DNA of 64,000 bases from Symsagittifera roscoffensis (GCF_963678635.1 NC_087064.1:32154369-32218368), one strand, 5' to 3'. Counted from the stretch's first letter, positions 22,016-33,512 are shown. The notes: generated by a model from the sequence alone, not told the origin. Made by a program: numbers and translations.

Positions 22016-24052
22016 AATACATTCATTGGTGGTAGCTTTTTTGGTAGCTTGATCCAACTTAAATTAGCGACAGAATTCCCCCACGAAAAACCAAACATTC
22101 CTCCGCAAGGAACCCGCAATCACAAAATATCGTACTGACATAGTAAACTCTGAGTCTCAAGGTCATAGCTTACGACATCGATAATTTCTGGTTCCTATAT
22201 CTGGTCTAGGTTGTTAAACTTGCCAAGTAAAATCATGGTTTGAAAACTTTTCTTGTTGCTACTGACGGGCGTATCCCGTTGTCTCATAGCTCAACCCCTG
22301 ATTTCAACAGCTGATATAAAATGCAGAAGCGTTTAAACTAATGACAACGGCAGTACAATTGAAAAAGAGTAGGTGTACAACAAACCGAGATTGAAGGATA
22401 GTTTGAAACATTGAACAAATGATTTGGTATCACATTAAAACGCACAGATAAAGAAAAAAATTCCACGTTTGCTAGAATTTTAATCATTCCGTCAAATTTT
22501 TTTTAAGAATTCAAAAAGAAAAAATTTTGAAATATTATCATTGCTAATTTGCAGGACTCTGTCAAGCAATTAAATTGAGAACAAATCGGGTCCAAATTGT
22601 TGTACAAATCGAAGTAACCTAAAAAAATGATCCACGCCTCATTTCATTAGGTTCAAATGTTTTCAAATAAGTTCGTCGTCAAAAACTTAAGATTTGTGAT
22701 TATGTTAGGCTCGTGAAAAAAAATTCTGAAGGGTGACATATACTCTTTCACCAGTGAGTTGTTTGTGTTTTTCGAGAGCCGACACGAAAAAACAATATGT
22801 AATTTTATTGATACTATCAAATAATCGATTGAATACACATTTTTCGAGTTTGAACTAATTTGTGTTCTCAAGACGGAGGAATTATGGACAATCTTCGACA
22901 CTACCAGCGGGGGTTTCGAAAATTTAATTGGAGCAACTCTGATCTATTGTTAGTTGTACCAATCAAATTAATGTAATTGGGCACCTAGACCAATCAAATA
23001 TAACAATTTAATGCTATTAATTGGCAACTATTTCAGATAAAAGAAAGCAATGGTAAATTTAAAGATTGGATCTTATTTACGAACACAAACTATGCTTTTT
23101 TTTCAGTTAAAAACCTGTTGACCACTGAAACTGTCTGTCAAACAGAACAAAAACTCATGCGTTGATGCTGGCAACTAAATCCTCGTCCCAAAATTATGTT
23201 TTGGCGCGCAAAAAATTTGCGTCATATTAGTTGCTGATATTCTGCAGCAATTAGTTGTTGAAAAGCGGGATTCAATCCGCTTCATTACAGAAACTCCAAT
23301 AACTGCCAATTAATTGCTATTAAGTGATTATTCACCAATCAAATAAACAATTGGTGCACAACTGTCAATCCTTTAATTGGGCCAATCAATTGCCAAGTAA
23401 TCGGACTTCAATCAAAGATTCGGATCCCCTGATACCAGCATTTTCACCAACGTCGTCCCCCCCTCTATCAAATTCAGTTTTATGAGCAAATATGGGTTTT
23501 TTTCCAAAAAAAGCCCAAAGTTGACCAATTTCGAAAAATATCATGAGTACAGAAAAAATCTTAAAATGAACAGAGAATAACAAGTACCCAATTTACCTTC
23601 CCTACTTGGATGAATTAAGAAACTGAACACCAAAATAAAGTTTTTTTACGAAAAAATCGCGCTATAGTAAGCTTGAAAGTAGATATCCAGACCTTACTAG
23701 AAAAGACAGTACTTTGGTATTAAAATGAACCTCTTTTCATTTGCACTGCAATAACTTTTAAATACGATACACAAAGGAAACACTTGGTTATTTTTCTTTT
23801 TGTAATCCCTTTTCAGTGCTTCCGTACATGTGTATCTTTTGAAAATTCAGACAATGAACAGCCTCTACCCCCTGACAAATGTAACACAAAAGACTCATTA
23901 CAATCCATCGCCAGGAACAAGATCACAAGATCTTTTTGTGACGCATTATGACTGCAAGGAAAACCAACAAAAAAGCGTTTTAGAGATCTGCTGTTTCTGC
24001 TATAAATGAAGTCACTCAATGCGAAGGAGAACCACCAGCTATACCGACAACA
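22016..24052. other. No supported gene; ATTGG/CCAAT-rich stretch at 22920-23400
   Basis: Minus-strand ORFs of 60-82 codons occur but show no recognisable features. From 22920 to 23400 the words CCAATCAAAT, TTAATTGG and CAATTAATTG are strikingly frequent on both strands. I see no coding signal in that stretch. Confidence 0.4.
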
Positions 24053-24236
24053 AATTTAACCGCAACGTTATATTCAAAAGCTAAATAGACAACACTCGTG
24101 GGCTGAAAATTAACGGAAATTTTCTGAAAACAAAGTACGTGTTTCACAAACATCTCTTGTACACAAAAACTGACTCGACCAAGATTCAAACCGCCAAAGT
24201 AATTGTTAATGACTTTTTCATCTCTAATCTGACAAT
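24053..24236 (-). CDS. Candidate exon, function unknown
   Basis: On the minus strand an acceptor TTGCAATTGTCAG precedes an open stretch with IRDEKVINNYFGGLNLGRV and LAFEYNVAVKFVVG, ending near GTCG/gtatag. Upstream in the same frame is a hydrophobic stretch (FFAFLLKLCVVNFICNC). A donor and acceptor pair leading to the next open piece (about 24019-23813) could not be matched in phase. Low confidence; it could be chance. Confidence 0.2.
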
Positions 24237-24333
24237 TGCAAATAAAATTTACAACACATAATTTGAGTAAAAAAGCAAAAAAAATGGACACTCTGAAGGT
24301 TTTGATATTTTCTCAGATTCACACCATCAATAA

Positions 24334-24435
24334 TCAATAGAAAACTGCGAAAGTTTGATACAGTTAGTTGATGGTAATAGCTATCATGGCGAAAATGGAA
24401 GATTAGTCTATGATGATTATCTGTCGTCGATTTAA
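24334..24435 (+). CDS. Candidate host exon fragment left of element C
   Basis: An open stretch of 33 codons including LVDGNSYHGENGRLVYDDY, with Gly/Asp/Glu/Tyr content unlike chance AT-rich translation. It ends in TAA at 24433-24435, about 190 bases before the primer-binding site of element C. It may belong to the same gene as the pieces at 29.9-30.6 kb on the other side of the element. No splice sites could be proven. Confidence 0.25.
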   Translation, partial: SIENCESLIQLVDGNSYHGENGRLVYDDYLSSI

Positions 24436-24596
24436 ATATCATATGACGAATACTTTTGAGTTAGTTGAGTTTGTTTATAGGCGATCTTGGAATCATTTAA
24501 TCAAAAACCTGCCAGTTTGATATTGGGAATGTTAGTTAGCTGAACAATTTGAAGTTGTTATGAGCTGATTTATTTTGGAGATTTGTTTATTCAGAA

Positions 24597-24893
24597 TTGA
24601 AGTGTCGATTGTTCGTTTTTCACCTGGCGCCACCAACAGGAATCGGCGTGGGGACCGGGAAGAACTTACTTGGGATCACGGCGTTTTGGCAGAGTGGGTG
24701 CACGGAGGGACCGATGCTATGGGAGCACTGGATCGTTTTACCTAAGGCTAAAAGCAAATCATGCTTTCAATTCTACGGCGTTTTATTCCTCTCGGACGTT
24801 GACAGCAACTCAAATTTTGGCGCTGCCGGCGGATGTGCAAGGGAAAAACCGTGTGGAGGCGGAGCAGAAATTCAATTCAAATCTGTATAGTTG
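24597..24893 (+). pseudogene. Leader or gag N-terminal region of element C
   Basis: Two overlapping frames are open here. One contains ITAFWQSGCTEGPMLWEHW and the other contains SSRTLTATQILALPADVQGK. I cannot tell which was translated. It precedes the triplicated gag segment directly. Confidence 0.35.
24625..24642 (+). other. Primer-binding site of element C
   Basis: TGGCGCCACCAAC follows a likely LTR end (TTTTCA at 24617-24622) by two bases. TGGCGCC is a frequent start of Gypsy primer-binding sites, complementary to a tRNA 3' end with CCA. Confidence 0.5.
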
Positions 24894-25667
24894 CCTGCGC
24901 GAGCGGCGTCAGGATAAACACCATAATCGGAAGCCCCACCTGGACTAGGCAAAGAGTAGATATCCGAGTGTGTTGGACGAGAGCCTTTTCAAAAGGAAAG
25001 GAACGAAACATTCGAAATCTGTCAAATATTGTCCACAATAGACAGGGACGAGGAGACTTTGGAAATATTTCATTCAGTACTAAGCGTACTGGCGACCTGG
25101 GAACGCTGGAGTGAGGGGTTCTAGGGATGTATTTATAGTGAATATTTGCCTGCGCGAGCGGCGTCATGATAAACACCACAATCGGAAGCCCCACCTGGAC
25201 TAGGCAAAGAATAGATATCCGAGTGTGCTGGACGAGTTCGAGAGCGTTTTCAAAAGGAAAAGAACGAAACATTCGAAATCTGTCAAATATTGTCCACAAT
25301 AGACATGGAAGAGGAGACTTTGAAAATATTTCATTCAGTACTAAGCGTACTGGCGACCTGGGAACGCTGGAGTGAGGGGTTCTAGGGATGTATTTATAGT
25401 GAATATTTGCCTGCGTGAGCAGCGTCAGGATAAACACCACAATCGGAAGCCCCACCTGGACTAGGCAAAGAACAGATATCCGACTTTGCTGGACGAGTTG
25501 GAGAGTGTTTTCAAAAGGAAAGGAACGAAACATTCGAAATCTGTCAATTATTGTCCACGATAGACAGGGACGAGGAGACTTTGGAAATATTTCATTCAGT
25601 ACTAAGCGTACTGGCGACCTGGGAACGCTGGAGTGAGGGGTTCTATGGATGTATTTATAGTGAATAC
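24891..25667 (+). repeat. In-frame triplication of a gag segment in element C
   Basis: Three direct units start at TTGCCTGCG (24891, 25146, 25407), with periods of 255 and 261, both multiples of three. In the plus frame each encodes FEICQ(I/L)LSTID, IFHSVLSVLATWERWSEGF and, between units, GCIYSEYLPA. This frame runs on after the third unit into the rest of gag. Units 1 and 2 share a TAG before ISEC and a TAG after SEGF, whereas unit 3 has CAG and TAT there. All three share a TAA near the unit start. The minus strand is fully open for 285 codons over the same array, but that is best explained as a shadow (see rejected items). Confidence 0.7.
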
Positions 25668-26110
25668 GTCGAATAAGGAGGAGCAAACAGAACTCTGTCG
25701 ATCTACTAAGTAGATGAAGTTTACCGGATTGCACTATCGTACGAGCGATGGGATAAATACGTCCAAACCTACCAAGTTTTCGGTGGATGGCTCGCTACGG
25801 CGCCAGAAGATGCGCGTCAGGTAAAAACCGAACCTGTGAGCGCAATCCGCGGTGGTTACCAGCGCACATTTCAACGGGTTGGCAGATGAACTTTCAGAGT
25901 AAACAATCGCGGTGGAGCGGCTCGCAACAGTTTTAATTGCAATCAGAGTGGGTTTACAACGGACCACATTGCGAGATGCGCGGCAAAAAGTACCACATGC
26001 GGGATACTAGGAGCGCACATGTCGAGGCCGCAGAGAGGCAGGAAGGGGACGTGTGGGTCTCATTCATGAGGATACACAGAGGGAGATCATAAACAGGACC
26101 AGGACGATAA
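25668..26110 (+). pseudogene. gag: Gag of element C, capsid end and zinc knuckles
   Basis: A continuing frame contains YRIALSYERWDKYVQTYQVF. A frame change near 25880 leads into a basic stretch and two degraded CCHC knuckles: CNQSGFTTDHIARC, in which the second cysteine has become serine, then AKSTTCGILGAHM. Paired knuckles with this spacing are usual in Gypsy nucleocapsids. Further downstream, 26387-26596 is an open stretch (YGNNPLKLMGKLFATLHSNG) that I cannot assign. No protease active-site motif was found. Confidence 0.6.
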
Positions 26111-26726
26111 CGCATCGCATTACGGAAGCTTCATCGGATGTGTGAACGATTCAAATGAGGCAGTCCACGGCTGGGACTAGGATCGTTCAAATTACTACAT
26201 TGTTACATTGATCAGGCGGAGTAAAGAAGTGCAATTGAAAGTAACGGGTGCGAAAATAGAATTGAAAATTAAAGGACAACCTACGCAAGCCTGGAACGAC
26301 AGCGGATCGCTTTTATTCATTTTCACAATCGAAGAAAAAAATGTATCTAAGGGAAGCAGAACAAGCAGCTCCAGCCGATAGATCCCATGGACGACCAATT
26401 CAGGGATTATGGGAACAACCCCTTGAAGCTGATGGGGAAATTATTCGCGACCCTTCACTCCAATGGATGGACGACCCAGGAAGCAATCAATGTAATTGGG
26501 AGCTGTCGACCATCAACCATCGGTAGAGCGTTTGATAATATTTCAAGCGCCAGCGGAGTAAGGAGTACTCAACATCCAATAAAAACCGGGCATTGAGGAC
26601 CAAGGGGATGTCTCAGATGACTAGCAGAGATAATTCATTAACAATTTTTTAAAGGTTAGGGCGTATACGTAACTATAAAGATTAAATGTAACTATGGAAT
26701 TCTTCAAAATTTAATACCTATCCAAC

Positions 26727-27480
26727 AAAAGGGCAGAAGAGTGCCTATCACACTACAAGCTAAATTAGACAACGAAAGTGTTAGGCTGTTTGCCTAGGGG
26801 CACATTGAGAAACTGAAAGAGTGCTCTAATAGTATTTCTTCTCGCCGATCGTCACCACAGTTGAAAAGGACACTTCGGTAAAATTGGAATAGGAGTCAAG
26901 GGAGTAAAGAAGCCAGTACATAGAAAACAAAACCATTTGCCAATCATTGGAGAGCTCATGGTTATTGTGGGACAAACAATAAGTGAAGGGAAAAATCGGG
27001 AAAGGATTTTTCTTTCGATGGGCCTAACGTATGCGTACGGTCAACTGCCACTAAACGCCAACACTAGCAAACATTGTAAGTTTTCGTTAGTGGGAGTTAA
27101 ATCTAAAGGGACGTACCGCTTCAAAACGGTATTCTATGGTTTGACAACGTTGTTTGCGGAAATCAAGCATGTAATGAACGCGATACTCTAGCAATTTTCC
27201 TGTGCGCAGGCTTTCATTGACATTATCTTCCCAAGTGGTCGAGGAAATCCTAAAAAAAACTAGATAAAGAAAATATGGCGCTGATATTGGAGAAATGTAA
27301 TTTCACAAGGAAAAACTGAGAATAGTCAGGTAACCAAATCACGAATTCCGGCATCACACCTCTGGTAAAAAGGGTACCCCATAGATAAACTAAATCCCCT
27401 AAGTCGTTGTCACACTCCGAATCCTTTATGGGATCGATACGCAGCCTCCATAACTTTTGCCGGCGCTATTGGAATACTCA
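26727..27480 (+). pseudogene. pol: Reverse transcriptase of element C
   Basis: The fingers region appears near 26730-26815 (RRVPITLQAKLDNESVRLF and GHIEKLKECS). The palm segment is at 26937-27191, with LTYAYGQLPLNANTSKHCKF and TYRFKTVFYGLTTL, which matches the conserved Ty3/Gypsy RT block that contains the first catalytic Asp; here that region reads SMGLTYAYG, so the Asp is lost. The YxDD region is degraded to FIDIIFPSGRG near 27215. Later pieces (ENMALILEKCNF near 27265) follow the standard order. Confidence 0.72.
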
Positions 27481-27990
27481 GCGCCGTTGAGTCCACTACT
27501 GAGTAAGACAAATGATTTCGCGTGGACAATTGAATGCATCTCGGTTTCTCCCGCATCTCGAACTCTTTCGAATTTCGGTTTCTAAACGCGACAGAGAAAA
27601 GTACTCAAGATATTAGCAGTTGTATGGGACTCGAATTATTTTAGAAACTTTATGTTCGGTAGGCATTTTACAGTTGTATTGGATCTTAAGGCGCTAGTGA
27701 CACTGCTAAAAGGAAGTAACAATATAAACAAAAAATTGTTTAGCCGATGAACACGATGGAATGATAGAATAGTTCTGTTTAACTTCGAATTCGATCACAT
27801 GGCGGGGCCAATCTGGTCTGGCTGACTACTTATCAAGGCGCCCCGTCGGCGAGGCATTGCGTGTTAGTGAATACGAAAAAACCTTCAACGGTGGCTAAAA
27901 TCGCTCAATTAGTAATTCCCTTGGATGCGCAACCCTAAGAAAAAAACCGCAGGTACAATGACAGCCAAATGAAGAATATCGATTGTTTCA
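27481..27990 (+). pseudogene. pol: Connection and RNase H region of element C
   Basis: Frame-shifted pieces are compatible with the RT connection and RNase H. The clearest is LADYLSRRPVGEA at 27818-27856, which corresponds to the ADxLSR motif that closes Ty3/Gypsy RNase H. Several stops precede it. Confidence 0.6.
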
Positions 27991-28509
27991 GCCAATAAGA
28001 GTGCGAAATGCAAATCCATTTGCAAAAGTCTACCGTGTGAGGGCGGGAAATTATGTGCAAAACTTCAACCAATCAGATGGCAGATATTTGCATATCGGAT
28101 TGTAAGGACCGAAATTGCGTGAAAGTAGTCAAATCCATTGCTGACTATCAACTGAGTGAATTAGAAAATCTTTCCATTGCAACTAGTTGTGCTTGATATT
28201 TTCCATGGCAGGCATTAGTTTGAAGAGATTAAATAATTTTTATCTATAGATCCAGATATCACGAGCGGGAACAGAAGCAAAATTGAGATGGTGACAACGG
28301 GATCGAGTGACGTGAAATGTAAGACTGTAATTAAATTCCATCGGCGTGAGATACTTCCGCTGGCCTGCCTAGCGAACGTGGAGTTGTTGGTCATACCACG
28401 AGATTGTAAAAGTGGTTCGCAGAAATGATGCCCTGACCAAATTTTTTCTTTCTTAAGTTTATCGAGGCAAAATAAAAAGGAGACCCACAAATGAAGGCGA
28501 TTAAGGAAA

Positions 28510-28830
28510 AGGTGAAGGCAAAAGACCCTGATCTAGACAAAAGTCCGAGCAAAAATCCGAGCATTGGAGCATAGTTGGTTCAACACTGGCACGACTGTTA
28601 CGTCGAAAACAGTTTTTTATGGATGGACGAACGGCTTGTCATCCCTCTGCCCTTAGGACTGCGGTGGTTGATCGCAATCTCCGTTTCCACCTGGATTGGG
28701 GGAACATTTTGACACATCAAGGGACGTGCTTCGGAGCTTAACTGGGCGAAAGTATTGAAACAAAAATTGGCATGTTTACATACTGAAGATCCGCGCTCTA
28801 ATTGAGTGCCCCACCCGACACAGAATACTT
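28510..28830 (+). pseudogene. pol: Integrase N-terminal region of element C
   Basis: An open stretch reads WMDERLVIPLPLRTAVVDR followed by FHLDWGNIL, which resembles the sequence leading into the HHCC zinc-binding domain of Gypsy integrases. The DDE core that should follow is absent, so integrase is truncated. 27990-28510 shows no recognisable coding. Confidence 0.4.
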
Positions 28831-28884
28831 GGAACGAAAATTCGGACACCGAGTACGATGGGTAACATATAAACCACCCCAGAA

Positions 28885-29815
28885 TGTTGGCGGACGACCA
28901 GCCCTTCAGTAGGTCTGGAGACTCTCAAGACGCCAAGGAGCCGAGCAAAGGCAGTGGCTCCAAAGGCGCTAAGGGCCTAAATGCTGGAGGCTTGGCAAGC
29001 AGACAAAGTTAACGGACGGAACTATTGAATCAATACATTAAAGACCGAAACCAAAGGCACAAACTAATGAATAAGAAACTCACTAGAGAATCTAAACTTA
29101 CTTTGACTCTAGGAAAACCGGCAGGGTGGAAAAAAATAACCGGGAACTGACACTATCGCCTATGGGGAAGTATTCGAAGCCTCCTACTTTTGAGGATGTT
29201 AGGCGAAAGCTGAACAAAAAACGCCTTCCTCAGTCCGGGGAAACAAGTTCTAAAACAATAAGCCAGCCACGATCGAAATCACAGATTTGGGACAAGGATG
29301 ATGATTCAGAATGAACCTCTGATTACGAGCCTTTATGATTGGCTGGTAAAAAAGCGTTGGAACAGCACGCGACGGAGGCCGCACCAACCTCAAGCGGTGC
29401 GATGGCTCCAACTAATTAGACCAGAAAACGCCTATGGAGACGGACAACAGCATACTAAAGGGAGCGAATACAAAGGCGACGCAGCAAATATGGAGCAAGC
29501 GGATAGTTCCCAAAACGCAAGCGAAGAGTGAGCGGCGACGAGCAAGAATGGATCGAAGAAGAAGTCGGGACGACCAAGAAATCAGCGACTTGCGTCATAT
29601 TCCAGCCAAGATTTGCAACACTTGGATGAAACGGGTCCGCGGAAAATTTCTAGGAAGCAAGTGGCGTTGTCGAAGCTCGGTGGAGTGATGTTCGACAGTA
29701 TCTTCAAGAAGGGGCAAAGAAGGGCGAAGGAGCGAGAGAACGATATACCACTTAGGTTCGGACGTGCCATCGAATATCAGAAAGAGGCGGAACTAAGATT
29801 CGAAAAAAAACTGTA
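28885..29815 (+). pseudogene. Charged coding tail of element C, function unknown
   Basis: Successive open pieces in different frames: MLADDQPFSRSGDSQDAKEP from 28885; a Lys/Arg-rich stretch up to 29140; GKYSKPPTFEDVRRKLNKK in 29126-29314; and basic pieces at 29434-29688 and 29613-29816. They read as one highly charged protein broken by frameshifts. It could be the C-terminal part of integrase or a separate Gag-like protein. I do not recognise it. Confidence 0.35.
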
Positions 29816-29875
29816 AATTTTTATGCCTATGGAGATGGCTGGCCGCTGGTCAAAATCTCAACCAATTCTCTGTTT

Positions 29876-30646
29876 TTGCAACTACAACAACTAAATCTCT
29901 GTTTTTCCAATTATAACTCAAAATTAGTAAACTCGAGGAAACTTTGTATCTATACATTCCATTTGATGAATAATTTTGAGTTTGTTGAGTTTGTTTATTG
30001 GGCTATCTGTGATCCTGGATTAACTGCTTTAAGTACCAGTTTGTTTTTGAGCGCTCATCATTTACGTGAATTAGAGTGTTCCTTATCTAAAACACAGTAC
30101 TCAAAGGTTTTTGTAGAAAATAAAAACTTGTTCATTCTGGACACGGTAAAAATTTTTCTACTACCAACAGCAACCAAGGAAAACTGTGATGTTGACTAAT
30201 CATAAAGATTCATTTCTTCATAAACAAATTTTGAACATAGGTTGAAAAACATTACCAGAAAACAGCGACATCATACGTCTCCATGAGCTATCACTAGTGA
30301 ATCAAACTTGATTTGAAGGTTTTCCTGATGATATCTACTTCGATATGAAACTTGACAACAAAATTGGTACAATTTTTTACGGAAGTTTTTCAGAGTTTGA
30401 AACAGTTCATCTTTTACAAGAGTTAGAACGAAAACGAATAGTTCGGTCAGTAGCATAAGCAAAAAGAGATAATTTATGAAAAAAACTTTTTTTTTTGAGA
30501 AATCGATCAAAATTCATTAATTTTGTAGTAAACATTCTTTGGAAAAACCCAACCACGAAAGAAAATTCACGTTCATTTTTTTGCAGATAAACGATGCTAT
30601 CAATGCCAGACAGTTTTTAAATTTAAAAATGAATATCAATTCGTAG
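29876..30646 (+). CDS. Possible host gene pieces right of element C
   Basis: Three open pieces. First, 29876-30199 (FVYWAICDPGLTALSTSLF, LRELECSLSKTQYSKVF); part of this overlaps a possible 3' LTR of element C. Second, 30255-30449 contains FPDDIYFDMKLDNKIGTIFY and LLQELERKRIVRS, with one TGA inside. Third, 30587-30646 (INDAINARQFLNLKMNINS, stop). The last two join in phase 0 through TCA/gtagca and TTTTTTTGCAG. The amino-acid composition looks genuine, but the product is not recognised and the TGA may mean that it is dead. Confidence 0.35.
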
Positions 30647-30915
30647 ATACTTTTTCACGACGAACATTTTTTGGGATGCCGCCAATCCAGGTGGATCAGA
30701 CCTTAGCCTTAACTTAGTGGAACTTAATCATTAAGAAGATAATTTTTTTTTGAAACCAACCTTTTATAATGCCATCACTCAAAACAATTTTCAACCGAAA
30801 GCATTCGCGCAGTAGCAAGAAGTCCGAGTAATCAATCCCAATCATTAAGTATATACTCCAAATCAGACATTCAAAATCACAAACGAACACAACAACTTCA
30901 AAAACGGCTCAAAAA

Positions 30916-31858
30916 ATGGATAAAATTCAAAATCAATCAAAAGATCAAAAAATAAGTTAACCAGCTGAAACTGCAGCCTTTTCAGACATCTGCACACAAG
31001 ATTACAGTAGATATTTTAAACAAATCTAAACTTTTTTTTAATCCAATAGATAAAAACACAAGCAATCACGCCAAAAATCAACTATAGATTCCTGCGCATC
31101 AAATATGAGCTTCCAGAGTTTCTAGTCTGGCATTACTTCTAGTCAATTGAGGAAACTCGACCGAAGATCAAACCAAACGAATTGATCCAACCTGTAGAAT
31201 TCCCATTCTTTGAATCAACCACGGCACGAATTTTAATCACCGTAATTATAACTTAATTAATTCTCTAACCATGAATTTTCAATTACTGAAGATGAACTTA
31301 TGACCATCAAGGCACATGACGTTTTTTTAGTCACTACTAAAACCAAAAAAAAGTCGCATTTTCCCATAGCTACTTTCAGAATCAACCTCCAATGCTAATG
31401 TTTTCCAATTGATTTTTCACAAAATCTTTGTAAATATGAATTTAATGCACTATAACCTAACTGACTTCATGATGGTGTACTCACTACTTCGTATTGAAAG
31501 TTTTCATCGTGGTTCTTTTAAAATTTTTCATTGGTTTCCATGAAACAAAAAAAACAAAAGAGGAATCCGTTTTTCATCCTTCCTTCAAATGTTGCTCACC
31601 TATTGCAATATATTACATTATGTTCAATAAAACTTCAGTTGACTAAAACATTGCTTATTCAGATGCAAAAAATTGTCATATAGGGCAATCAGTTATATAA
31701 TTGAGTCAATAATCACAAAATATCTAACCTTTTGGAAAATTTTTTTCGTTTCTCCAATGAATGTGTCCCTTATTTCGTATGAACTGCTTGAATTTTTTTC
31801 AACTCGAATGACATTTTATAACAATTATATCAAACTGAGTTTAACGAACTTCTGATAA
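30916..31858 (+). pseudogene. Decayed ORF of unknown origin before an LTR
   Basis: Plus-strand open pieces in different frames: MDKIQNQSKDQKIS at 30916; YRFLRIKYELPEFLVWHYF then PNELIQPVEFPFFESTTAR at 31080-31254; FSITEDELMTIKAHDVFLV around 31270-31395; MNLMHYNLTDFMMVYSLLR at 31435-31542; and ITKYLTFWKIFFVSPMNV in 31673-31855. They probably derive from one protein of about 300 residues. It sits where ORF3 ends in element A, just before the shared 3' region, but does not resemble ORF3. Not recognised. Confidence 0.35.
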
Positions 31859-31859
31859 C

Positions 31860-33215
31860 AAATCTAACAAGGTTTTACTGATTAAGAATTTACCCTTAAC
31901 ACGGTTGGAAAAAAGCTTAAATGACCAACGCAACTTATTCAAGACCACTGCACTACCAACGTACTACCAACACTTGAAGGAAAATTCCACTGAACTGAAA
32001 CCAGATTGAACTGGATAAACTATGTTTTTTTTTTAAAACAAAAATCCATTTCAATTAAGACCATAGCCATTTTTAGTTAGCCCAGATTAACCCTTATCAA
32101 AGACAAGCCACTTTAAATGAATGGCTATAAAATTAATAAAAAACCCTTTACTCATAAATCTTTCTCCAGTATGCTCTCAACACTGGCCTCATCAACCAGT
32201 AGGATGTTGTGAGCTGGTACTATTGCTGGCTTATTCCACCGGGCCATATCACGCTTAAGACCTATCGCTCTCTAACTTTGCTAAAAGTGGCTCCAAGTGC
32301 TAAAATTGGTTCTTTGAAATAACCAAACCAAGAGAAAGATAATCAAACAAAGTTAACCAAACAAACAACTGAACAATTCATTACTGAAAATGAAATCACC
32401 GAAGTGCAGAAAAAAATTCTAAGCAATTTTTGGATTTAAATTTTACGAGCAGCAAAATAGAAAGAATATCTCGAAACAATCCGACTTTCTAACGATAAAT
32501 CTATTGGTTTTGCTTGCCGCAGTCTCAGCCTTCTCAGGATATCCTTCGCTGGATATCAAGAAAAGGAATCTATTGAAGCAGAACAATGACCTATTCGATG
32601 TCAAACCCAGAATGCGTACCCTTTTCCACTGATCAATTCTCTCAAAAAAATCAACCATTCGTCTTGCACGTAGTCCCGCTCTGATTTATGAAAGGGACTT
32701 CCATCTCTCTCGTTTCACAATAAACCCTCATCAACTTATGTTTTTGCAAGCACTACAAGAAACTCTCTCACAAATTTAGGAAAAACTCCCATTTGAAAGA
32801 ACTCCGAGCCTTTAGACTTGTCTAGATCCCGGAAGTCTGGAACCAGTTTGAAACTAGTTATTTGATTTAATTTTTATTTCCCTGTAAAATAAAACGATCC
32901 ATAACTAAATCTATTACTAGTTTTGTAAACCTGAAAAATTAATGGTTCATAGAATTAGTAATAAATCAGTTGCTTTCTCCTCTCGCCTAAAATTGAAACT
33001 AGTTGCTTTCTCCTCTCGCCTAATTTCGATATAGAACCAGTATATCTCCAGATCTATAGAGACTAGACAATGTACGAGAAATGAGTAAGAATAGGATTGG
33101 TATTGAACAAAGGAGCTGAACGAACGTTTCCGGCCGAAAAAAGATAGCGTGACAAAGAAACGGTGTACACTATCCGAAAATATTCTTTGAGAAGGCCACC
33201 GCGGACCTGAAGTCA
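31860..33215 (+). mobile_element. 3' end of an older LTR element: 3' untranslated region plus LTR
   Basis: 31860-32837 matches 49380-50518 of element A in order (CGGTTGGAA, a tRNA-like block, ATCTATTGGTTTTGC). It is followed by an LTR relative from about 32838 (TGGAACCAGTTTGAAACTAG) containing GATAGCGTGAC and CGGTGTAC. This LTR lacks the palindrome found in the other LTRs. No matching 5' LTR is seen. Confidence 0.6.
32165..32256 (-). other. tRNA-like block, copy 1
   Basis: On the minus strand, TGGCCCGGTGG resembles an RNA polymerase III A box (TRGCNNAGTGG). About 38 bases later GGTTGATGAGGCC stands where a B box would be but matches poorly. The same block recurs in element A. It could be a tRNA-derived remnant; it is not a tRNA gene. 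Confidence 0.25.
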
Positions 33216-33512
33216 ATACTCTTAGAAAAAAAGTCAAGCATAATTGTTTAGCAATCTCGAAAATGCTTGACAGATCAACTTTTTCGCATCCCATTGTTAT
33301 TTAATTTGAACTGAAAAGAAAACAGCTGGCCTTCGAAGTTGAGGGCAAGTTATTGTTGCCAAAGTAAAGCGCATGTTTGCTCGCGCAATTTGGTGGAAGA
33401 AAAGTCGCCTTGCGACTGATAACTTGGACTCAATTAAGTATGGGAAGTCCATAATTTATTTTGATTCACTTCTAAACAAATCAAAAGCCCAGCTCACGAA
33501 ATTAGATTGGAA

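Larger units (their letters stand above)
24441..29850 (+). mobile_element. Ty3/Gypsy-type retroelement C (decayed)
   Basis: In order: sequence at 24441-24480 that is repeated at 29961-30000 (possible LTR), a primer-binding-site-like TGGCGCCACC at 24625, gag with zinc knuckles, reverse transcriptase, RNase H, the N-terminal part of integrase, and a charged tail. Multiple stops and frame changes affect all parts, and the integrase core was not found. The element is visibly richer in G+C than the rest of the window. The LTRs are only partly delimited. Confidence 0.75.

Noticed and set aside
23265-23290. tRNA T-arm-like GCGGGATTCAATCCGC
   Set aside because: No acceptor stem, D arm or correctly spaced A box on either strand.
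24877-25734. 285-codon minus-strand ORF with three repeats
   Set aside because: It covers the gag triplication. The plus-strand reading continues into recognisable gag with zinc knuckles, whereas the minus translation resembles nothing and stays open because the unit length is a multiple of three.
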